From Roseateles koreensis (GTDB lineage Bacteria > Pseudomonadota > Gammaproteobacteria > Burkholderiales > Burkholderiaceae_C): 64,000 bases of DNA. The stretch spans positions 1 through 64,000 of the forward strand of contig NZ_JAQQXS010000014.1 in NCBI RefSeq assembly GCF_028595305.1. Direction: 5' to 3'. Under the pieces are notes generated by a model. The model was not told where the DNA came from. It was given only the letters and a program-made list of their open reading frames with translations, and ran no database searches. Below are positions 15,322 through 24,790 of this stretch, one piece after another. Position 1 is the first letter of the stretch, and each line of letters opens with the position of its first letter. Made by a program: the position numbers and the translations under genes.

Positions 15322-16713
15322 GTGAGTAAGCGACGGGCGATTCCCGCAGAGATGCTCACGGCTTTGCGGCAGTACTGCGGGCCGCGCTTGAGCACCCGCC
15401 AGGCGGTGCGCGAGCAGCATGGCCGGGATGAATCGCCCTTTGACATGCCGCCCCCTGAGGCCGTGGTGTTTGCCGAATCGGTGGATGACGTGGTGGAGGT
15501 GCTGGGTTTGGCGCATCAGCACCGGGTGCCGGTCATTCCGTACGGTACGGGGACTTCTCTTGAAGGGCACATTTTGGCGGTGCAGGGCGGCGTGTGCCTG
15601 GACGTATCTCGCATGAATCTGATCCAGCAGATCAATGCCGAGGATCTCACCGTCACGGTGCAGACCGGCGTGACCCGCAACCAGCTGAATGCCGAGTTAC
15701 GTCATCAAGGCCTGTTTTTTCCGATCGATCCGGGTGCGGATGCTTCCTTGGGCGGCATGGCGGCCACGCGGGCCAGTGGAACGAATGCGGTGCGTTACGG
15801 CACCATGCGGGAAAACGTGCTGGGGATGACCGTGGTGTCCGCCCAGGGCAAGGTCTTGCGCACGGGTACGCGGGCGCGCAAGAGCAGCGCCGGCTACGAC
15901 CTGACGCGCTTGTTTGTCGGGAGTGAAGGCACGCTGGGCGTCATCACTGACCTGTGCCTGCGCGTCTATCCTCTGCCAGAAGCGGTGTCAGCGGCGGTGT
16001 GCTTTTTTGGCAGCGTGGACGCGGCGGTGCAGGCCACCATCCAAATCATTCAGATGGGGGTGCCGATTGCGCGCTGCGAGCTTTTGGACGTTCATGCGGT
16101 CCGCGCCGTGAATCAGCATGACCATCTGGGTTTGCGTGAAGCACCCATGTTGTTGATGGAGTTTCACGGCAGCCCGGCCGGGGTGGCCGAGCAGGCGCAA
16201 GCCGTGCAGGAGATCGTGCGGGAGTTGGGGGGTGCGGATTTCGATTGGGCCACCACGCCGGAGGCCCGCAGCAAGCTCTGGACGGCCCGGCATCACGCCT
16301 ACCTGTCGGCCTTGCAGACACGGCCGGGCTGCCGCTGCGTCACCACTGACATCTGCGTGCCGATATCCCGCTTGGCCGAGAGCATCAATGCCGCCGTGGC
16401 CGAGGTGGAAGCAGCAGGCTTGCCCTACTTCATCGTCGGGCATGTGGGGGACGGTAACTTTCATCTGGGCTACCTGATCGATCCCACCGTGCCGGCCGAA
16501 CGTGAAGCGGCGGAACGCCTGAGCCACCAGATGGTCCGGCGCGCCCTGACGATGGACGGTACCTGCACGGGCGAGCACGGCATTGGCCTGCACAAGCAGA
16601 CCTACCTGATTGAAGAGGCAGGGGAGGCGGCGGTGGACGTGATGCGCCAACTCAAGCAGGCGCTTGACCCGCACAACATCATGAATCCGGGCAAGATATT
16701 CACCCAGCCTTGA
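15322..16713 (+). CDS. FAD-linked D-lactate dehydrogenase-like oxidase
   Basis: The 463-residue flavoprotein has the VAO-type FAD domain (about 35-210): IPYGTGTSLEGH binds the pyrophosphate and PGADASLGGMAATRASGTNA lines the isoalloxazine. The C-terminal FAD-oxidase domain includes HVGDGNFH (metal/substrate site), CTGEHGIGLHK and the end NPGKIF. This pattern is that of cytochrome-linked D-lactate dehydrogenases and GlcD, which pass electrons to quinone or cytochrome c. GlcE/GlcF partners are absent, which favours D-lactate dehydrogenase. The GTG start at 15322 lies 4 bases after the acylase stop, so translation may be coupled. Confidence 0.9.
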   Translation: MSKRRAIPAEMLTALRQYCGPRLSTRQAVREQHGRDESPFDMPPPEAVVFAESVDDVVEVLGLAHQHRVPVIPYGTGTSLEGHILAVQGGVCLDVSRMNLIQQINAEDLTVTVQTGVTRNQLNAELRHQGLFFPIDPGADASLGGMAATRASGTNAVRYGTMRENVLGMTVVSAQGKVLRTGTRARKSSAGYDLTRLFVGSEGTLGVITDLCLRVYPLPEAVSAAVCFFGSVDAAVQATIQIIQMGVPIARCELLDVHAVRAVNQHDHLGLREAPMLLMEFHGSPAGVAEQAQAVQEIVRELGGADFDWATTPEARSKLWTARHHAYLSALQTRPGCRCVTTDICVPISRLAESINAAVAEVEAAGLPYFIVGHVGDGNFHLGYLIDPTVPAEREAAERLSHQMVRRALTMDGTCTGEHGIGLHKQTYLIEEAGEAAVDVMRQLKQALDPHNIMNPGKIFTQP

Positions 16714-16743
16714 TCCGCCACCTTGCCGTTCAGATGGCGGGCC

Positions 16744-18375
16744 TCAATGCGGCGGCGCCGGCACTTGCCAGCGCTGGGTGATATCGCCTTTGTCGTTGGC
16801 GCTCTCCAAATGAACGCCGAAACCCCACAGACGTGCCACGTGCTTGAGCACTTCTTGCGCGCTTTCATGCAGGGGTCTGTTTTGGTGCTGCGTATGGCGC
16901 AGGGTCAGTGAACGGTCGCCGCGCAGGTTGACGTTCCAGACCTGGATATTGGGCTCCCGGGTGCTGAGGTCGTATTGGCGGGAGAGTGCCTCGCGCACGT
17001 GCTGGTAGCCCGCATCGTCATGGATGGCGGAGATTTCGTATTCGCTCAGTGCCTCGTCATCGACGATGGAGAACAGCCGAAACTCCCGCATCAGGTGCGG
17101 GCTGAGGTATTGACCAATGAAGCTCTCATCCTTGAAATTGCGCATCGCATGGTCCAGGGTGGGCAGCCAGTCTGCACCGGCAATGTCCGGGAACCAGCGG
17201 CGGTCTTCTTCGGTCGGGTGCTCGCAGATGCGTTTGATGTCGGTGTACATCGCAAAACCGAGCGCATAGGGGTTCAAGTTTGCCATGGGCTGCTGGGCCA
17301 CCACATTGGTGTGCGACTTGAGCCATTCGATCATCATGCCGTCGCTCAAATATCCATCGTCATACATCTGGTTCAACAGGCGGTGGTGCCAGAAGGTGGC
17401 CCAGCCCTCGTTCATCACCTGGGTTTGGCGCTGCGGGTAGAAGTACTGAGCGATCTTGCGCACGATGCGTACGATTTCACGCTCCCAGGGCTCCAGCAGA
17501 GGTGCATTCTTTTCAACGAAGTAGAGGATGTTTTCTTGCGGCTCTTCGGGAAACCGGCGCGCCGCTGCGGGATCGTCGGCCTTGCCGGCACGCTTGGGCA
17601 GGGTGCGCCACAGGTCGTTGACTTGCTGTTGCGCGTGGGCTTCACGTTCCATCAGGCGGCTGCGCTCTTGCGCCAGGGATAACTTTGCAGGACGACGGTA
17701 ACGGTCCACGCCGTAGGACATCAAGGAGTGGCAGGAGTCGAGCAGGGCCTCCACCCGCGCCAGGCCGTGGCGCTCTTCGCATTCGGCCACGAAGTTCTTG
17801 GCGTAGACCAGGTAATCGATGATGGACGAGGCATCGGTCCACATGCGGAACAGATAGTTCCCCTTGAAGAAGCTGTTGTGGCCATAGCTGGCGTGGGCAA
17901 TCACCAGCGCCTGCATGGCCATGGTGTTTTCTTCCATCAGATAAGCGATGCAGGGGTCGGAGTTGATGACGATCTCGTAGGCCAACCCCATCTGGCCACG
18001 CTTGTAGTTGCGCTCTGTGGCGATGAACTCCTTGCCGTAGCTCCAGTGGCGGTAGTTCACCGGCATACCTACTGAGGCATAGGCATCCATCATCTGCTCA
18101 GCGGTGATGATCTCCAACTGGTTGGGATAGGTGTCCAGGCCATAGCGCCGGGCGGTGTTGCGGATCACTTCGTGGTAATCCTCGATCAACTCGAAGGTCC
18201 AGTCGCTGGGCGAGGGCAGGGGCTGTTCGGGCCGCTTTTCAAGCGGCAGCATCTGGCGCAGGGCGGGTTTGTTGCGCAATTCGCGCATTTGCTCATCGGC
18301 GTGCAGTGGCGGCGAGGCGTGGCTACTGCTGTCTGCCGGCGTGTGGGTGTGATGGGTACGGGTGGAGGCGTTCAT
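16744..18375 (-). CDS. SpoVR family protein
   Basis: The 543-residue cytoplasmic protein is a SpoVR/YcgB homologue of normal length, with family blocks WTFELIEDYHEVIRN, YPNQLEIITAEQMMDAYASVG in pieces, and NEGWATFWHHRLLN. It overlaps the upstream yeaH-like gene by 4 bases (ATGA), completing the prkA-yeaH-spoVR operon known from many proteobacteria. Its biochemical role is unsettled; in sporulating and non-sporulating bacteria the operon is tied to starvation and stationary phase. The N-terminal 30 residues are histidine- and serine-rich and not conserved. Confidence 0.95.
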   Translation of the reverse strand: MNASTRTHHTHTPADSSSHASPPLHADEQMRELRNKPALRQMLPLEKRPEQPLPSPSDWTFELIEDYHEVIRNTARRYGLDTYPNQLEIITAEQMMDAYASVGMPVNYRHWSYGKEFIATERNYKRGQMGLAYEIVINSDPCIAYLMEENTMAMQALVIAHASYGHNSFFKGNYLFRMWTDASSIIDYLVYAKNFVAECEERHGLARVEALLDSCHSLMSYGVDRYRRPAKLSLAQERSRLMEREAHAQQQVNDLWRTLPKRAGKADDPAAARRFPEEPQENILYFVEKNAPLLEPWEREIVRIVRKIAQYFYPQRQTQVMNEGWATFWHHRLLNQMYDDGYLSDGMMIEWLKSHTNVVAQQPMANLNPYALGFAMYTDIKRICEHPTEEDRRWFPDIAGADWLPTLDHAMRNFKDESFIGQYLSPHLMREFRLFSIVDDEALSEYEISAIHDDAGYQHVREALSRQYDLSTREPNIQVWNVNLRGDRSLTLRHTQHQNRPLHESAQEVLKHVARLWGFGVHLESANDKGDITQRWQVPAPPH

Positions 18376-19652
18376 GGTTGGGCCCCTTCCTTCTTGAATA
18401 GTTCGCGAAAGACCGGGTAGATTTGCGCGGCCTCGGTGGCTTTGCGCATGGCGAAGTGGCTGACCTCCTCACTGAGTTTTTCGTACTCTTCCCACAGGTT
18501 TTGCTCTTGCTCGGCCACTTGCACATAAGCAAAGTAGCGGCATTGCGGCAGGATCTGGGTGGCCAACAGTTCGCGGCATTTGCCGCTGTCGTGGTGCCAG
18601 TTGTCGCCGTCGCTGGCTTGGGCGCCGTATATGTTCCATTCGCTGCGCGGGTAGCGCTCGCGGATGATGTCTTCCATCAGCACCAGGGCGCTGGAGACCA
18701 CGGTGCCGCCGGTTTCGGTGGCGTGGAAAAAGTTCTGCTCATCCACCTCCTGGGCCTGCGTGTGATGGCGGATGAAGACCACGTCGATCTTCTCGTAATG
18801 CCGGGTCAAAAACAGATAGAGCAGGATGAAAAAACGTTTGGCCAGGTCTTTGCGGCTCTCGTCCATGGAGCCCGACACATCCATCAGGCAGAACATCACA
18901 GCGCGGCTGGTGGGCACGGGCACCCGCACGCGGTTGCGAAAACGCAGATCGATGGGGTCGAGAAACGGAATGGCCTCGATGCGGCCTCGCAGCAGTTGGA
19001 TGCGCTCCTCGGTCTCTTTGCGCAGATGCAAGACTTCGGGGTCGCGGTTGTCTTCTTTTTTCAGCAGGGCGAGGCGTTCTTCCAACTCATGCAACTCACG
19101 GCGCTTGCCCGTGCCCAGGGCGATGCGGCGGCCCAGAGCGCCACGCATGCTGCGAATCACGTGCAGGTTGGTGGGTGTGCCGTCGCTGGTGAAGCCGGCG
19201 CGGTGGCTCTTCCATTCCGGCGTGTCGGCGAGCTGGGTGCGCTCCAGATTGGGCAGCGCCAGATCGTCGAAAAACACTTGCATGAACTCTTCGCGGCTGA
19301 GGTGGAAGACAAAGTCGTCATCACCCTCGCCGGAGTCGCTGGCCTGCCCGCCACCCTGGCCCTGGCCGCCGCCTTTGGGCTTGGGCAGGCGGTCGCCCTT
19401 CACATGCTCGGTATTGCCTGGGCGCACCACTTCCCGGCGGCCGCCGTCACCATGGCCGAAGACGGGCTCGTTGAGGTCTTTCTTGGGGATGTGCACATCT
19501 TCGCCGCGGTTCAGGTCGCGAATGCCGCGGCCGTCCACCGCGCGCCGCACCGCCTCGCGGATCTGCTCTTTGTGGCGCTGCAAAAAGCGCTCCCGATTGC
19601 CTATCGATTTGTTCTTGCCGGAGAGCCGTCGATCGATGATTTGCTGAAGCAT
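18372..19652 (-). CDS. yeaH: YeaH/YhbH family protein (DUF444)
   Basis: The 426-residue product belongs to the DUF444 family. It starts with the family sequence IIDRRLSGKNKSIGNRERF, has a glycine-rich insert at about 95-110 (GGGQGQGGGQASDSGEGD) and a C-terminal von Willebrand A-like domain whose metal motif reads MDVSGSMDES. It is thought to act with PrkA and SpoVR; the exact partner is not known. It starts 118 bases after the prkA stop and ends in an ATGA overlap with spoVR. Confidence 0.94.
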   Translation of the reverse strand: MLQQIIDRRLSGKNKSIGNRERFLQRHKEQIREAVRRAVDGRGIRDLNRGEDVHIPKKDLNEPVFGHGDGGRREVVRPGNTEHVKGDRLPKPKGGGQGQGGGQASDSGEGDDDFVFHLSREEFMQVFFDDLALPNLERTQLADTPEWKSHRAGFTSDGTPTNLHVIRSMRGALGRRIALGTGKRRELHELEERLALLKKEDNRDPEVLHLRKETEERIQLLRGRIEAIPFLDPIDLRFRNRVRVPVPTSRAVMFCLMDVSGSMDESRKDLAKRFFILLYLFLTRHYEKIDVVFIRHHTQAQEVDEQNFFHATETGGTVVSSALVLMEDIIRERYPRSEWNIYGAQASDGDNWHHDSGKCRELLATQILPQCRYFAYVQVAEQEQNLWEEYEKLSEEVSHFAMRKATEAAQIYPVFRELFKKEGAQP

Positions 19653-19770
19653 GGGCTGACCTCATGAGGCTCGATTTGAAATGCAAGCACGGTGGCACTG
19701 AGGTGCAGAGCCCATGTCAGGGGTGCTCCGCCGTCCTCAGTGAGCCCTGCCGGCCTTTTCCAGCGCCTGA

Positions 19771-21693
19771 TCAGGAGCTCTTGCGCACACGCAAATACCA
19801 CTCGCACAGCAGCCTGACCTGCTTGGCGGTGTAGCCCTTGCCCACCATGCGGTTGACGAAATCCTCGTGCTTCTTGGCCTCGTCGGCGCTGGCCTTGGCA
19901 TTGAAGCTGATGACGGGCAGCAACTCCTCGGTGTTGGAGAACATCTTCTTCTCGATCACCGTGCGCAGCTTTTCATAGCTGGTCCATGCCGGGTTCTTGC
20001 CCGCGTTGTTGGCACGCGCGCGCAGCACGAAGTTGACGATCTCGTTGCGGAAGTCTTTCGGGTTGCTGATGCCCGCTGGCTTTTCGATCTTCTCCAACTC
20101 GGCATTCAGGGCCACGCGGTCGAACACCTCGCCGGTGTCGGTGTCGCGGTACTCCTGGTCTTGAATCCAGTAGTCGGCGTAGGTGACGTAGCGGTCGAAA
20201 ATGTTCTGCCCGTATTCGCTATAACTCTCCAGATAAGCGGTCTGGATTTCTTTGCCGATGAACTCGGCGTAGCGCGGCGAAATCGCCTCCTTGATGAAGC
20301 CGATGTACTTCTGCTCGGTCTCGGGCGGAAATTGTTCGCGCTCGATTTGCTGCTCCAGCACATACATCAGGTGCACCGGATTGGCGGCCACTTCGGCACT
20401 GTCGAAGTTGAAAACCCGCGACAAAATTTTGTAGGCGAAGCGGGTGGAAATGCCGCTCATTCCTTCGTCCACGCCCGCGTAATCGCGGTACTCCTGGTAG
20501 CTCTTGGCCCGCGGGTCGGTGTCTTTGAGGTTCTCACCGTCGTACACCAGCATCTTGGAGTACAGCGATGAATTCTCAGGCTCCTTCAAGCGCGTCAGCA
20601 CCGCGAACTGGCTCATGATCTTGAGCGTGCCGGGGGCGCACTTGGCCTCGGCCAGCGAGCTGCTGCGGATCAGCTTCTCATAGATCTTCACCTCTTCGCT
20701 AACGCGCAGGCAATACGGTACTTTGACGATGTAGATACGGTCGAGAAAAGCCTCGTTGTTCTTGTTGTTGCGAAAGGTCTTCCACTCGCTCTCATTGCTG
20801 TGCGCCAGCACGATGCCGTCGAAGGGAATCGCCCCAAAACCTTCCGTACCCTTGTAGTTGCCTTCCTGCGTGGCGGTCAGCAGAGGATGCAGCACCTTGA
20901 TGGGTGCCTTGAACATCTCCACGAACTCCAGCAAGCCCTGATTGGCTAGGCAGAGACCGCCGGAATAGCTGTAGGCATCGGGGTCGTCCTGCGAGAAGGT
21001 CTCGAGCTTGCGGATGTCTACCTTGCCCACCAGGGAGGAGATGTCCTGGTTGTTCTCGTCGCCCGGCTCGGTCTTGGCCACGCCCACTTGCTTGAGCACG
21101 CTGGGGTAGCGCTTGACCACCTTGAAGCGGCGGATGTCGCCCCCGAACTCCTCCAGGCGCTTGACCGCCCAGGGGCTCAGGATGCGGTTGAGATAACGGC
21201 GCGGGATGCCGTACTCTTGCTCAAGCAGCGGGCCGTCTTCGGCGGTGTCGAACAAGCCCAGGGGCGATTCATTCACCGGCGAACCTGCCAGGGCATAGAA
21301 GGGCACCTGCTCCATCAACTGCTTGAGCCGTTCGGCGATAGAGCTTTTGCCGCCGCCGACCGGTCCCAGCAAATAGAGGATTTGCTTCTTTTCTTCCAGC
21401 CCTTGCGCGGCGTGGCGGAAGTAGCTGACCACCTGCTCAATGGCCTCTTCCAAGCCGTAGAACTCGGCAAAGGCTGGATAGATTTTGATGGTCTTGTTGG
21501 CGAACAGGCGCGACAGGCGGGTGTCGTTGCGCGTGTCGATCATCTGCGGCTCGCCAATCGCCTTGAGCATGCGCTCAGCCGCTGTCGCGTAGGCCAGAGG
21601 TGAGCGCTTGCACTCGGCAAGGTAGTCCTCCAGCGACATCTCTTCGACCCGGGTCCGCTCGTAGCGAGCGGCGAAACTGCTGATCACGTCCAT
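19771..21693 (-). CDS. prkA: PrkA family serine protein kinase (YeaG)
   Basis: The 640-residue protein has an AAA-type N-terminal PrkA domain with Walker A GPVGGGKSS at residues 110-118, followed by the C-terminal PrkA domain with kinase-like fold from about 400. Length agrees with E. coli YeaG (644). I chose the ATG at 21693 because a perfect AGGAGG precedes it; an in-frame start 30 bases earlier lacks one. PrkA/YeaG acts in nitrogen starvation and stationary phase, and homologues have reported kinase or protease activity. A candidate sigma-54 promoter lies about 96-111 bases upstream. Confidence 0.96.
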   Translation of the reverse strand: MDVISSFAARYERTRVEEMSLEDYLAECKRSPLAYATAAERMLKAIGEPQMIDTRNDTRLSRLFANKTIKIYPAFAEFYGLEEAIEQVVSYFRHAAQGLEEKKQILYLLGPVGGGKSSIAERLKQLMEQVPFYALAGSPVNESPLGLFDTAEDGPLLEQEYGIPRRYLNRILSPWAVKRLEEFGGDIRRFKVVKRYPSVLKQVGVAKTEPGDENNQDISSLVGKVDIRKLETFSQDDPDAYSYSGGLCLANQGLLEFVEMFKAPIKVLHPLLTATQEGNYKGTEGFGAIPFDGIVLAHSNESEWKTFRNNKNNEAFLDRIYIVKVPYCLRVSEEVKIYEKLIRSSSLAEAKCAPGTLKIMSQFAVLTRLKEPENSSLYSKMLVYDGENLKDTDPRAKSYQEYRDYAGVDEGMSGISTRFAYKILSRVFNFDSAEVAANPVHLMYVLEQQIEREQFPPETEQKYIGFIKEAISPRYAEFIGKEIQTAYLESYSEYGQNIFDRYVTYADYWIQDQEYRDTDTGEVFDRVALNAELEKIEKPAGISNPKDFRNEIVNFVLRARANNAGKNPAWTSYEKLRTVIEKKMFSNTEELLPVISFNAKASADEAKKHEDFVNRMVGKGYTAKQVRLLCEWYLRVRKSS

Positions 21694-21788
21694 GTTGACC
21701 TCCTGTAAGGTCCCTGGCGTCACGCGGCGTACTCGGCAGAGTCCGGCGCTAACGTCTGGGAAGTTCTGATGGCGTCCTATGTATCCCT

Positions 21789-21804
21789 AGCAAGGCTTGG
21801 GCCA
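21789..21804 (-). promoter_or_regulatory. Candidate sigma-54 promoter of prkA
   Basis: Read on the minus strand the site is TGGCCCAAGCCTTGCT. It keeps the GG of the -24 element and the GC of the -12 element at the right spacing (consensus TGGCACGNNNNTTGCW). Transcription would start near 21777, giving an 84-base leader. Nitrogen-linked control of yeaG in E. coli makes this plausible. Confidence 0.5.
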
Positions 21805-22171
21805 GAGGGCGTCATCAGAGCTTTCCGAATTTCAGCGAAGCTGAAACTGCACCTGAATCAATGCCTGATTCGTGAGGGTCTGAACGGGTAGCGGCTTCTC
21901 CTTGGTTTTGGTGTTCTGACGATTTGAGAGGTGTCTTGCTTGAAAGCTTGATCCTGATCGTGCGCTGTCATGCCTTGATAAGCTTGGGCTTCTCTGTGGT
22001 TCTTCAACCTTCGAGCCCCGCATCAGGTTGACATCATCCTACGAGTAACTTTGAAAACTTGCTGACGGGCCCTTCGCCAGCCGCGTCAACGGCCCATCAC
22101 TCAGGCCTTGCTTGCAGTCTATTCTTGATCAGCTCGGCGCCGTGTGGTCTTGTTGTTTGCACGCGCAAATG

Positions 22172-22201
22172 AAAAAGCCGTGTCTTGGTTCACGGCTTTT
22201 T
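22172..22201 (-). terminator. Rho-independent terminator after parB
   Basis: AAAAAGCCGTG and CACGGCTTTTT form an 11-bp perfect stem around an 8-base loop, 21 bases past the parB stop. The A and T runs on either side would let it work in both directions. Confidence 0.85.
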
Positions 22202-22221
22202 GGGGGTAGGTGACTGACGGG

Positions 22222-23124
22222 TTATGTCGACGGTGCTCTTAACTTGTCGATCAAACCGTTGAGTTCATCCAGCGAACTGAATTGGATGGACAACTCGCCT
22301 TGTTCGCCGCGCTTGGTGCGCTTCTTCACCCGCACCTCCACCACCGTGGTCAGCAGGTCGGACAGCTCTTCTTCCAGCCGCAACACGTCGCGACTTTTGT
22401 CGTTTTTGACGCGCAGCAGCGGGGTTTGGCGGCCGGCGCCTTGGCGCGACACCAATTTCTCGGCTTCGCGCACGCTCAGCTTTTTCGAGGCAATTTCAGT
22501 GGCGCAGGTGATTTGATGCGCGCCGTCCAGCGGCAGCAGGGCGCGGGCGTGACCCATGTCGATATCGCCGGCCATCAACATGTTCTGCACGGGGCTGGCC
22601 AATTGCAGCAGGCGCAGCAGATTGCTGGCGGCGCTGCGCGAGCGGCCCACGGCTTGCGCCGCCTGCTCGTGCGTCAGCCCAAATTCTTCGGTCAGGCGCT
22701 TGAGGCCTTGGGCTTCTTCCAGCGGGTTGAGGTCTTCACGCTGGATGTTTTCGATCAGGGCCATGGCGGCCGCGGCTTCATCGGGTACCGCCTTGACCAG
22801 CACCGGCACCTCGCGCAGGCCGGCCAGTTTGGCAGCGCGGAAGCGGCGCTCACCCGCAATGATTTCGTAGCGGATTGGGCCGTCGGGCGTGACCGGGCGC
22901 ACCAGGATAGGCTGCATGATGCCTTGCGCCTTGATGCTTTCGGCCAGTTCGTACAGCGAGCCTTCATCCATGCGGGTGCGCGGCTGGTATTTGCCGGCCT
23001 GCATCTGCTCCAGGCGCAGGGTGCTGGGTTCACCGTCGCGGGCAGTTGCCGGGGTGTCGCTGACTTTGGGGCCTAGCAAGGCTTCCAGGCCCATGCCGAG
23101 GCCTTTGGGTTTTTTTGTGACCAT
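22222..23124 (-). CDS. parB: Chromosome-partitioning protein ParB
   Basis: The 300-residue protein is a chromosomal ParB/Spo0J, a CTP-dependent clamp that loads at parS and spreads along DNA. The start KKPKGLGMGLEALLG is typical and holds the ParA-contact region; the N-terminal CTP-binding domain has the Box motif GERRFRAAKLAGL at about residues 93-105; the helix-turn-helix follows (LTHEQAAQAVGRSRSAASN region, about 152-172); the C-terminal dimer domain ends at ELNGLIDKLRAPST. I chose the ATG at 23124; the frame is open further upstream into the hydrolase gene. ParA is 2.5 kb away, separated by argC on the other strand. Confidence 0.96.
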   Translation of the reverse strand: MVTKKPKGLGMGLEALLGPKVSDTPATARDGEPSTLRLEQMQAGKYQPRTRMDEGSLYELAESIKAQGIMQPILVRPVTPDGPIRYEIIAGERRFRAAKLAGLREVPVLVKAVPDEAAAAMALIENIQREDLNPLEEAQGLKRLTEEFGLTHEQAAQAVGRSRSAASNLLRLLQLASPVQNMLMAGDIDMGHARALLPLDGAHQITCATEIASKKLSVREAEKLVSRQGAGRQTPLLRVKNDKSRDVLRLEEELSDLLTTVVEVRVKKRTKRGEQGELSIQFSSLDELNGLIDKLRAPST

Positions 23125-23188
23125 AAGCGTCGATTGTCTCTTACTCGCGGTGTGGGGGCCGTATTGCGGCGGTATTGGCGGCCAGGGC

Positions 23189-23770
23189 TCAGGCCGGCCC
23201 TGCACGGTGCACAGGGCCGGCGCTTTGCGAAAGCTCCGCCAGCAAGGCCTGACCCTCTGGCCAGTCGCCCAGGCCGGAGGCGCTGTTCAAATGCCCCAGC
23301 GGCCCGGCGACGAGTAGCTTGGCGCCCCAGGCGGCGGCCATCTCCGCTGCGCGGTCAGGTGCGCAAAAGGGATCGTCGGTGCTGATGACTGCCACGCTGG
23401 GGAAGGGCAGGCGTTGCCGCGCGATCGGGCGCCAGTTGTGCAGCTGGGGCGGCATCTGTGGGTGCTCGCTGTCTGGCGGGGCCACGAGCAGGGCGCCCGC
23501 CACGCGTGCGGTGTGCTGGGAGTGTGCGGCCCAGCTGGCCACCAGTTGGCAGCCCAGGCTATGGGCCACCAGCACGGCGGGCGTTTCGTTCAAGCGGGCG
23601 TCGCCCAGCAGCACTTCGTCGAGGCGTGCCATCCAGTCGCCGCGCCGTGGCCATTCCCAGTCGCTTTGTTCGACCCGGCTGTGTCCCAGCGCGGTTTCCC
23701 AGCGGCTTTGCCAGTGATCGGGATCGGAGTTGAGCCAACCGGGAAGCAGATAAATGGGTGGGGTTTTCAT
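23189..23770 (-). CDS. RBBP9/YdeN family alpha/beta hydrolase
   Basis: The 193-residue product is a small serine hydrolase of the RBBP9/YdeN group. It opens with IYLLPGWLNSDPDHWQSRWE, has the nucleophile elbow VAHSLGCQLV with serine at about residue 72, a likely acid in ISTDDPFC, and the catalytic histidine in GPLGHLNSASGLGDWPEG, all family-typical. The natural substrate is not known. It lies 64 bases upstream of parB on the same strand, so the two are probably cotranscribed. It is divergent from argC with only 57 bases between starts. Confidence 0.88.
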   Translation of the reverse strand: MKTPPIYLLPGWLNSDPDHWQSRWETALGHSRVEQSDWEWPRRGDWMARLDEVLLGDARLNETPAVLVAHSLGCQLVASWAAHSQHTARVAGALLVAPPDSEHPQMPPQLHNWRPIARQRLPFPSVAVISTDDPFCAPDRAAEMAAAWGAKLLVAGPLGHLNSASGLGDWPEGQALLAELSQSAGPVHRAGPA

Positions 23771-23827
23771 CGCTTGGTATGCTTCGTGCTGATTTGATTT
23801 GGCGCCGATTGTGCGGGAGAAGTGAAG

Positions 23828-24769
23828 ATGAGTTTCAAGGTGTTTGTGGACGGCCAGGAAGGCACGACAGGCCTGCGTATCAACGAGTATCTGGCAGCAC
23901 GCAACGATGTTGAAGTGCTGCGCATCGATGCCGACAAGCGCAAGGATGCAGCTGAACGTGCGCGTTTGCTCAACGCCGCCGATGTGGCTTTTCTGTGCTT
24001 GCCGGACGACGCTTCACGTGAAGCCGCCGCGATGATCACCAACCCCAACACCTGTTTGATCGACGCCAGCACCGCGCATCGCACGGTGCCCGGCTGGGCC
24101 TTCGGCCTGCCCGAGTTGGCGCCCGGCCAACGTGACAAGATCCGCGCCGCCAAGCGCATTGCCAACCCCGGCTGCCATGCGAGCGCCTTCATCCTGGCGG
24201 TACGGCCCTTGGTGGACGCCGGCTTGTTGAGTGCCGATGCAGGGGTGACGGCCACCTCCATCACCGGCTACTCCGGTGGCGGTAAATCCATGATTGCGCA
24301 GTACGAGGCAGGCGGTGACGCCCGGCTGATGTCGCCGCGACCCTATGCGCTGGGCCTGGCCCACAAGCATCTGCCGGAAATGATGGCGCACACGGGGCTG
24401 CGCATGGCCCCGGTGTTCATGCCCATCGTCGGCAATTTCTACAAAGGCCTGGCGGTGACCGTGCCCTTGCATTTGAGCCAGTTGCGCGCGGGCACCACGC
24501 CCGAGCAGGTGCAGGCGGCGCTGGTGGCGCATTACGCGGGTGAGCGCTTCATCCGTGTCATGCCGCTGCGGGATGCGGATACTTTGAATGAAGGCTTCTT
24601 CGATGTACAGGCCTGCAATGACAGCAATCGGGTGGACCTGTTCGTGTTTGGCAGCGGCACGCAAATTCTGGTGATGGCCCGCCTGGACAACCTGGGCAAG
24701 GGCGCCAGCGGTGCCGCCGTGCAGGCCATGAATGTGCACCTGGGCCTGGACGAAGGCCTGGGCTTGTAA
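23828..24769 (+). CDS. argC: N-acetyl-gamma-glutamyl-phosphate reductase, type 2
   Basis: This 313-residue enzyme reduces N-acetylglutamyl-5-phosphate to the semialdehyde with NADPH in arginine synthesis. The N-terminal nucleotide site is [13 protein letters not shown]; the catalytic cysteine is in [10 protein letters not shown] at about residue 115; GYSGGGKSM and the substrate-binding HKHLPEM follow. The short length and DGQEGTTG start mark the type 2 group. I chose the ATG at 23828, with GGAGAAG at about 9 bases; a GTG lies two codons earlier. It stands alone on the plus strand between the par genes, which is an unusual place. Confidence 0.95.
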   Translation: MSFKVFVDGQEGTTGLRINEYLAARNDVEVLRIDADKRKDAAERARLLNAADVAFLCLPDDASREAAAMITNPNTCLIDASTAHRTVPGWAFGLPELAPGQRDKIRAAKRIANPGCHASAFILAVRPLVDAGLLSADAGVTATSITGYSGGGKSMIAQYEAGGDARLMSPRPYALGLAHKHLPEMMAHTGLRMAPVFMPIVGNFYKGLAVTVPLHLSQLRAGTTPEQVQAALVAHYAGERFIRVMPLRDADTLNEGFFDVQACNDSNRVDLFVFGSGTQILVMARLDNLGKGASGAAVQAMNVHLGLDEGLGL

Positions 24770-24790
24770 GGCCTCAGCGTATCAACGGGT

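Larger units (their letters stand above)
21694..22221. other. Spacer between prkA and parB
   Basis: This 528-base region holds a candidate sigma-54 promoter for prkA (21789-21804), a 7-bp inverted repeat TTTCAGC-GAA-GCTGAAA (21830-21846) just upstream of it, and the parB terminator (22172-22201). A 63-residue minus-strand frame at 21832-22023 lacks any recognisable protein feature. Confidence 0.5.

Noticed and set aside
21832-22023. 63-residue minus-strand frame between prkA and parB
   Set aside because: No ribosome site, no domain, serine- and arginine-rich random-looking composition.
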